A DNA stretch of 64,000 nt, from contig CALEPS010000188.1 in NCBI GenBank assembly GCA_937910305.1, positions 4,703 to 68,702 of the forward strand, in the 5' to 3' direction. A program made the position numbers and the translations under genes. A model generated the notes under the pieces. It had not been told where the DNA came from, ran no database searches, and saw nothing but the letters and a program-made list of their open reading frames with translations. The stretch's first letter is position 1. Every line of letters starts with the position of its first letter. Shown here piece after piece: positions 59,390-64,000 of this stretch. This DNA is from an uncultured Bacteroidales bacterium (lineage in GTDB: Bacteria > Bacteroidota > Bacteroidia > Bacteroidales > Paludibacteraceae).

Positions 59390-59545
59390 TCATCGGTCGG
59401 TGTAAACAATAGTGTTATGACATCTACACCAATCTGTATTGATAAATACCCAACACCTACCTTCCGTGTTTTTGCCGTGGAGACATCCTATTGCCGGACA
59501 TTCACGCTTCTCCTTCTGGTTTATATCGTAAGCACCTCTTGTCAT
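59390..59545 (-). CDS. 51-aa Cys-rich protein
   Basis: A short gene between two larger ones, start ATG at 59545, 2 bp after the stop of the gene above. The product, with CPAIGCLHG then CW and CRCHN, has five cysteines and two histidines that could bind zinc. It fits the dense leftward operon and has a coding-like composition. Function unknown. Confidence 0.5.
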   Translation of the reverse strand: MTRGAYDINQKEKRECPAIGCLHGKNTEGRCWVFINTDWCRCHNTIVYTDR

Positions 59546-59547
59546 AA

Positions 59548-60069
59548 TTACTTATGTTCTTTCTTCATCCATAGCCGCAGCAGCCCGAGACGCATAATGG
59601 CTATCTGTTCCTCTAAATAAAGACGGTAATCACAATCATTAGAGTTCGTAAACCGTGCAAGGTGCGGTGCGATAAACGGGCGGCTCATCCTGCCATTTTC
59701 GCTATAGAACATTAGTCCGACTGGCGGCAGGAGATTATAGCGTCCACGCAGGTATGGTTCGGAAAATTGGTGTTGCATAAGGAACTCCCAGCACTTATCC
59801 TTGATGCTCTCCGGCACAACGTAGTACAAGTGTGCCACCTTACCCTCAAAGTGTGTTCCGTCTTTCTTGAAGTCTGCGAGGAAATCCGAATACGACCGCT
59901 TTATCTCATACTCGGTCATGTAGCCCTGCTTGCTGATCTTCACAAGGTCGGCTTCGTGGCTCTTGAAGTAGCCCCACGACACATTAGGCACAAACACATT
60001 GGCTCTTGCTCCGCCCTCATACTTGATGATGAGCTGCTGAATTTTATCTACTGACAATGCTGTATCCAT
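59548..60069 (-). CDS. PD-(D/E)xK nuclease-like protein (MmcB-like)
   Basis: A 173-aa protein with E39-A-D41-L and E53-Y-E55-I-K57 (HEADLVKISKQGYMTEYEIK), the spacing of a PD-(D/E)xK nuclease core as seen in MmcB-type DNA-repair-linked proteins. Later segments (HLYYVVPESIKDK; LPPVGLMFYSENG) complete an alpha/beta fold. It may act in recombination, repair, or restriction. The location between methyltransferase genes and a PAPS-reductase-like gene suggests a DNA-processing role. Confidence 0.6.
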   Translation of the reverse strand: MDTALSVDKIQQLIIKYEGGARANVFVPNVSWGYFKSHEADLVKISKQGYMTEYEIKRSYSDFLADFKKDGTHFEGKVAHLYYVVPESIKDKCWEFLMQHQFSEPYLRGRYNLLPPVGLMFYSENGRMSRPFIAPHLARFTNSNDCDYRLYLEEQIAIMRLGLLRLWMKKEHK

Positions 60070-60070
60070 A

Positions 60071-60418
60071 CTACTTTTTCAGTTCGTCTTTGTGTTCTAA
60101 CACATACTTGACTTTTTCGTGGAGGTCACGCTGCGGCTGCGGCTCTTTGTTCTCAATCAGCCAGTAGTAAGCATCGCTCACAATCTCGCTGAAGTCATCT
60201 GCGGAAATGCCGTCGCTATCCGCGCATACCTGCGACATATCGAGCACGCCGACTATCTCATCACAGTCCTTGTGACTACACCAGTCATAAGGCGGCTCGT
60301 TCTCATACTTCAGTGTATGGCGCACGTACTGCTCGCCTTTCTCAATTATGCCACCGCACCAGTCACATCTATGCGGCTTGCGTGCCACAGGGTGCAATTC
60401 TTTAATCGTTTCGGTCAT
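60071..60418 (-). CDS. Small zinc-ribbon protein
   Basis: A 115-aa protein with Cys18-x2-Cys21 (HRCDWCGG) and Cys47/His49/Cys52 (WCSHKDC), enough ligands for one zinc ribbon, followed by an acidic helical tail. The ATG at 60418 is preferred; the frame can be read from a TTG two codons earlier. It is 2 bp after the PAPS-reductase-like gene. The role could be nucleic-acid binding or a partner of the neighbouring enzyme. Confidence 0.6.
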   Translation of the reverse strand: MTETIKELHPVARKPHRCDWCGGIIEKGEQYVRHTLKYENEPPYDWCSHKDCDEIVGVLDMSQVCADSDGISADDFSEIVSDAYYWLIENKEPQPQRDLHEKVKYVLEHKDELKK

Positions 60419-60420
60419 AA

Positions 60421-61371
60421 TCAATCAAAATTTATTGTTTGTTGCAGGAACTTATCTGCCACATACTCTTTGCTATTCTTCTTGGATATCCACCAGTCGA
60501 AGATGAACTCTGCTACCTCGTCTTCGGAGTACCCGGACAAATCTATATGCTCATCGAGGTTCAGCATTGCGCCGTTGCGCCGCATCTCTTTTATCGTTTC
60601 AATCCATCTGTGCCGTTGGTGTGGGTACTCTCTGCACTCTCGGAGCAGGTTGCGCTTGGTACTCATCGGGCAGAACAAACAACCTATTCTGTGATGTCCC
60701 GTGTCGTACAACTCGCAGTGTGGCACTTTGACTACCTCGTTTAAGAACTCCCATACGTCGCGTTCAGTCCAGTCGATAATAGGCGATACGATGATACTGT
60801 CTTTGCCACCTACGCATTTAACAAGGCTCTCTTGGTCGATGTCGAACTGCTCTTGCTGTTTCTTCATCTGCTCAAGTTGCTTGGCGCGCTGCTCTTCTTG
60901 CCACTTGGCAAACTCTTCTTGCGTGCCGCTGAACCTATAAGACGAAACCTCTAATTCTTGCCGCTTGGCTCTGTTTACGCTCTCTTCGTGCCGTATGCCT
61001 ATCAGTTTGACTTTGCCTGCACCGTGACCCTCTTTGAACACGTCACAACACCAACGCATGACACGTGTAGGGAGCACTTTTTTCTTCAACGCAACCGAAT
61101 AGATGCTTGCAGGGGGGGGTATTAGGTGAACGTCCGGGTAGTTCGTCTTGACAAAACGAATTACCTGCGGAGGGTCAACGCTGGTCAATGCCATGTGCGC
61201 CTTGAACCGCACACCCGCCATCTTCGCTACATGATAGAGTGTTTGACTATCTTTACCGCCGGAAAAACCGAGATAGAACCCGTCCACGTTGTCGTAGAGG
61301 AGTGCCAAATTCTCGGACTTACGCAGCAGCGCAATCGAGTAGTCCAACTTTGCCTTCAGTTGCTCTGTCAT
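60421..61371 (-). CDS. PAPS-reductase/DndC-like PP-loop enzyme
   Basis: A 316-aa protein with the PP-loop S37-G-G-K-D-S42 (FSGGKDS) for ATP pyrophosphatase chemistry. Pairs of cysteines C108-C109 (RWCCD) and C231/C234 (GCLFCPMS) can bind a 4Fe-4S cluster as in PAPS reductases and DndC. A charged coil insertion (about 152-180, WQEEQRAKQLEQMKKQQEQF) is unusual. The lack of dndB/D/E-like neighbours argues against phosphorothioation of DNA as such. Phage enzymes of this kind are often called sulfate reductases, but a nucleic-acid or tRNA modification function is just as plausible. Confidence 0.82.
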   Translation of the reverse strand: MTEQLKAKLDYSIALLRKSENLALLYDNVDGFYLGFSGGKDSQTLYHVAKMAGVRFKAHMALTSVDPPQVIRFVKTNYPDVHLIPPPASIYSVALKKKVLPTRVMRWCCDVFKEGHGAGKVKLIGIRHEESVNRAKRQELEVSSYRFSGTQEEFAKWQEEQRAKQLEQMKKQQEQFDIDQESLVKCVGGKDSIIVSPIIDWTERDVWEFLNEVVKVPHCELYDTGHHRIGCLFCPMSTKRNLLRECREYPHQRHRWIETIKEMRRNGAMLNLDEHIDLSGYSEDEVAEFIFDWWISKKNSKEYVADKFLQQTINFD

Positions 61372-61375
61372 AGCC

Positions 61376-61825
61376 TTATTCGTTATTCTCTTCGGGGTCC
61401 TCTTCTTTATCGAGGAGCGCGTTGATACGTGTTACCGCCTCGTCTATGCGCTCTATCGTTTTCTTCTTTAAGATGAGGTTGCCAGCGAGCACGTTCACCG
61501 ACTTGCGGAGGTTGCTTATATTGCTGTTGCTCATCTTCGCTTTGAGGTCATCGACAATAGCCTGTAAGTCATCATTGCGCTTGTTTGCCGCCATGAGTTT
61601 ATTATGGAGGTCTTCGATGATACCCGCGTCTTCTACTGCCGCCGTGCCGGACGTGTGTTTGACAATCAACTCACATCTGACCCATTCGGGCACGCCATTC
61701 GCTACGGGAATGCGCACGGAGCGGGTGGTAAAACATACGTTCAGCACCTTGCCTTTGATGCCGCCATCAATCTCTACTGTGTCAAACGCTCGCCATACTT
61801 GGCGCACAAATTCTTGCTCTGTCAT
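61376..61825 (-). CDS. Early-operon protein with coiled coil
   Basis: A 149-aa protein: an alpha/beta N-terminal half (WRAFDTVEIDGGIKGKVLNV; SVRIPVANGVPEWVRCELIV) and a helical C-terminal half (AANKRNDDLQAIVDDLKAKM). Its final residues are acidic. It starts 25 bp after the DUF4494 chimera and ends 4 bp before the PAPS-reductase-like gene. Not recognised. Confidence 0.55.
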   Translation of the reverse strand: MTEQEFVRQVWRAFDTVEIDGGIKGKVLNVCFTTRSVRIPVANGVPEWVRCELIVKHTSGTAAVEDAGIIEDLHNKLMAANKRNDDLQAIVDDLKAKMSNSNISNLRKSVNVLAGNLILKKKTIERIDEAVTRINALLDKEEDPEENNE

Positions 61826-61850
61826 ATTGGTGTTATCTTTTTCGGAGCGG

Positions 61851-62432
61851 TTAGAATAGCCGTAACTGTTTTTTCTCTGCGCTCACTCGTTTAATGCTCA
61901 TATCGTAATAGTCTTTGTTTCGCTCAAAGCCTATGTAATGGCGGTTTGTCTTGATACAGGCGACAGCCGATGTACCGCTGCCCATAAACGGGTCTAACAC
62001 CGTGTCACCCTCGTTGCTCCATGATAGTATGTGTCCTTCTGCCAGTTTGAGCGGGAAGATAGCCGGGTGTCCCGTGCCGTTATTTTCTCTCGCTACTTGC
62101 CACACATTGAACCGTAGGGAGTATTCGGCTACTATGCGCTTTTTGTCGAGTGTCTGCCTATCTTCGGCACAACTGCGCGTCTCTTTGCCGCCGTTGATGG
62201 TAATCATTTCCACCTTCGCCTCGTAGAAGTTCTCGGCGGAGTCCTGGAGGAAGAAATCGAAGAACTGCCGTTGGCGTATCTGCGGTGTCTCGCTCTCACC
62301 AAACACAAACGGCTTGATCTCGTTAATCACTTGCTGCTCCGCATCCGAACACGATACTGCTTCTACCAGATACGTTTCCTTTACTTTGGCGGGATTATCC
62401 TCGCCGGTCTGCCGTTCGTAAACGACTTTCAC
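61851..62432 (-). CDS. DUF4494-methyltransferase half fusion
   Basis: A 193-aa chimera. Residues 1 to about 85 (YERQTGEDNPAKVKETYLVE; AEQQVINEI) match my memory of DUF4494, a small Bacteroidetes phage family. From about 105 (RFNVWQVARENN, GHPAIFPLKLAEGHILSWS, DPFMGSGT at 147-154, to KQLRLF) it is the C-terminal, AdoMet-binding half of a DNA methyltransferase. The catalytic DPPY half is missing, so it should not methylate alone. A partner could supply the other half, or it may be a recombination product. The usual C-terminal end of DUF4494 is also lost. Confidence 0.7.
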   Translation of the reverse strand: MKVVYERQTGEDNPAKVKETYLVEAVSCSDAEQQVINEIKPFVFGESETPQIRQRQFFDFFLQDSAENFYEAKVEMITINGGKETRSCAEDRQTLDKKRIVAEYSLRFNVWQVARENNGTGHPAIFPLKLAEGHILSWSNEGDTVLDPFMGSGTSAVACIKTNRHYIGFERNKDYYDMSIKRVSAEKKQLRLF

Positions 62433-62486
62433 TTCAAAAAAAAATCATAATCTTTCGGGGTTTAATAATTAAACAATCGGTATTAG

Positions 62487-62669
62487 TTAAATCTTCATCT
62501 TAAGCCAATAGAACCAACAGGCTGTATCTATTCCAGCGCATATAAATTGTACTGCTGCATCGCCTGTCTTTCCTTCTTCTACATAGCCTATTCCGCACAA
62601 AATAGCATAGGCGGTAAATAGCGCTAATGCAATCAACACAAAAACTCTTAAAATCTTTAATGCTTTCAT
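62487..62669 (-). CDS. 60-aa membrane protein
   Basis: A 60-aa protein with two hydrophobic segments (ILRVFVLIALALFTAYAIL; FICAGIDTACWFYWL). The start has a good ribosome-binding site (GGAGG a few bases before the ATG). Small two-helix proteins of early phage operons are often host-takeover or superinfection-exclusion factors, but nothing here decides that. Confidence 0.55.
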   Translation of the reverse strand: MKALKILRVFVLIALALFTAYAILCGIGYVEEGKTGDAAVQFICAGIDTACWFYWLKMKI

Positions 62670-62690
62670 ATATCATTCCTCCGTAATAGG

Positions 62691-63683
62691 TTATTCAAAT
62701 TTCTTGTTATAATCAGGGTCTAAGATCTCCAGTTGGAACAGGTCAGCCACATACGCCGTGCAGACCCATTGCTTGCCGTCCAGCCGCACGCTGACCAACC
62801 GCTTGCCTGCCTTGTGCAGTTGTAGCTGCTCGCGCTTGTTGAGGAACTGCGGACGCACATGCTGGAGAAAATAATAAGGGTTCCGGTTCATCGTCACATT
62901 ACCGTCACGCAACCAACGCAACACCGCCTCACGGAACTTCGGGTCCATGTCCTTCCATTGCATCAGCGAGACCTTGTACTTGGCTTGCTGGCTCGGATCG
63001 GGACGGAACAGTTGCCAAAACTCCTCGAAACTCTTGCGTATCTCCGGCGGCACATCCTCAATCTTGCTGAACAGTTGTATTTCCCCTTTATTTATTTTTT
63101 CTTCTAACAATTTTCTCTCCTCCTCTTCCTCCTCCTTTGACTTCGACGTTGATGGTTCGCAAACCTCAACGGAAGAAGAAGAGGAAAGATTCTTTGCTTC
63201 GTTAGAAGGAAATATATCTTTACTATCTATTCTACTCTCTTCTTCTCTTATCTTATCTATTGTAGCATTGCTATCATTTTCGGGTAGCATTGCTGCAGCA
63301 TTGCTTTGGCTTTGCTTTAGTTCGGCTTTACGTTTGCCACCTTTACTGCCAGCCGCAGCACGCTTCTGATAACGGGCATTGAGGTCTTCCATCTGTGCCA
63401 TGAATGAACTGTTCCAGAAATAGTCTTTGTTGGTCTTGAACAGCCCGTAATCCTCCACTACACGCTTGATCAGTTCGGCAAGGTCGGGATGGTACATCTT
63501 GAACGCAATATCTTCGTAATCGCGTTGCAGCCTGTGTTCTTTGACTCCGCCAAGCATCTCCAGCAGCCGCCACCAAACACCATAACCCGCCATTCCTTCC
63601 TTGCGGAATAACTTGAATAGCTTCTCATCGTCAAGGGCATTGATTTGGTGCTTAAAAAATGATATTCTTATCTGTTCTTCCAT
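62691..63683 (-). CDS. Replication-initiation-like protein (DUF4373 type)
   Basis: A 330-aa protein. The N-terminus (RISFFKHQINALDDEKLFKL; GYGVWWRLLEMLGG) matches the winged-helix N-terminal domain of Lin1244/Lin1753-type (DUF4373) phage replication proteins. A low-complexity Ser/Glu linker follows (about 150-200), then a helical C-terminal domain (about 210-330) where the DnaD-like region would sit. Such proteins load the helicase at the phage origin. It lies upstream of a membrane protein gene; no dnaC-like helicase loader is visible in the window. Confidence 0.7.
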   Translation of the reverse strand: MEEQIRISFFKHQINALDDEKLFKLFRKEGMAGYGVWWRLLEMLGGVKEHRLQRDYEDIAFKMYHPDLAELIKRVVEDYGLFKTNKDYFWNSSFMAQMEDLNARYQKRAAAGSKGGKRKAELKQSQSNAAAMLPENDSNATIDKIREEESRIDSKDIFPSNEAKNLSSSSSVEVCEPSTSKSKEEEEEERKLLEEKINKGEIQLFSKIEDVPPEIRKSFEEFWQLFRPDPSQQAKYKVSLMQWKDMDPKFREAVLRWLRDGNVTMNRNPYYFLQHVRPQFLNKREQLQLHKAGKRLVSVRLDGKQWVCTAYVADLFQLEILDPDYNKKFE

Positions 63684-63740
63684 TGTTAGGGTTATTTGGA
63701 AATTGGTGAGTATAGGCGGTATTCATCCGCCTGTACCCTG

Positions 63741-64000
63741 TTACTTCTCGCCTATCGGCTGGAAATCTACATCAGCTGCTGTATCAGCCGCAGCTTCCGG
63801 CTTTTCTAATTCCTTAACGAACTCGTCGAAGTTTTTTTTGTCTTTCCCATGCTCTTCACGAAGTCTATCAAGTAACTCGGGCTTTTCCTTAATATCTTTA
63901 CGCACTGACTCCATCATTAAATTATGGAGTTCCTTACTCATCTCTCCAGCAGCCATTAAAACAAGGAGTGACGGCATATTACCGCCTTCTTCTTTGACAA
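63741..64000 (-). CDS. Acidic early-operon protein (probably 5' partial)
   Basis: The frame is open to the right edge, so the start is probably beyond the window, although ATG 63977 is a possible start (then 78 aa). The visible part is helical and charged (SVRKDIKEKPELLDRLREEH) with an Ala-rich acidic C-terminus (EAAADTAADVDFQPIGEK). Not recognised. It is the last gene seen in the leftward early operon. Confidence 0.5.
   Translation of the reverse strand, partial: VKEEGGNMPSLLVLMAAGEMSKELHNLMMESVRKDIKEKPELLDRLREEHGKDKKNFDEFVKELEKPEAAADTAADVDFQPIGEK

Overview
The window is a Bacteroidales chromosome segment carrying most of a temperate, probably podovirus-type prophage. The evidence for Bacteroidales is fourfold: promoters of the Bacteroidetes type (TTTG, 19-20 bp, TAnnTTTG), secreted proteins with the C-terminal ends typical of this order, IgGFc-binding/PKD surface proteins, and a Bacteroidetes-type tyrosine integrase. 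Genus is not determined; an uncultured gut or rumen lineage is the best guess.

Host part (1-12,700): the 3' part of an AmpG-like permease, phosphatidylserine synthase (pssA), a secreted endonuclease I-family nuclease, two paralogous IgGFc-binding/PKD surface proteins on either side of an OmpA-family protein with a long Lys/Ala-rich coil, a PAP2 phosphatase, and tRNA-Val(TAC). The tRNA is the likely integration site. The prophage starts just after it and runs off the right edge, so only one end (about 51.4 kb) is visible.

Prophage left end (12,700-14,130): a paired 22-bp inverted repeat (candidate integrase arm sites), the integrase, and a convergent small RNA with its own promoter and terminator. 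Then comes a long leftward block (14,207-30,484): small virion genes, a DnaA-domain-IV-like protein, a structured rightward RNA with a predicted pseudoknot, portal, M15 endolysin, membrane/coiled-coil lysis candidates, a complete diversity-generating retroelement (DGR), adaptor-type genes, major capsid protein and scaffold. A short rightward operon (30,624-34,129) encodes small packaging candidates and the large terminase.

A second leftward block (34,122-55,975) holds the ejection/tail module. It includes a 1,086-aa tail protein and a 5,464-aa polyvalent protein with a ParB/DdrB-like region, three HExxH modules and two ADP-ribosyltransferase-like modules. Two small genes appear to be nested in the +1 frame of the giant gene, one after each copy of a duplicated HExxH module. 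A 46-bp element carrying a -7 box precedes both leftward virion blocks and is probably the phage late promoter. The rightmost block (56,332-64,000) is an early/accessory operon: ASCH-like protein, DNA methyltransferases and methyltransferase fragments, an EIK-type nuclease-like protein, a PAPS-reductase-like enzyme, a DUF4494-methyltransferase chimera and a replication-initiation-like protein.

The standout points are the DGR, in which all 14 template/variable differences fall on template adenines and the template is translated in frame at the head of the reverse transcriptase; the nested +1-frame gene pair; and the unexplained structured RNA at 17,585-17,740. No phage repressor was recognised; it may lie beyond 64,000.
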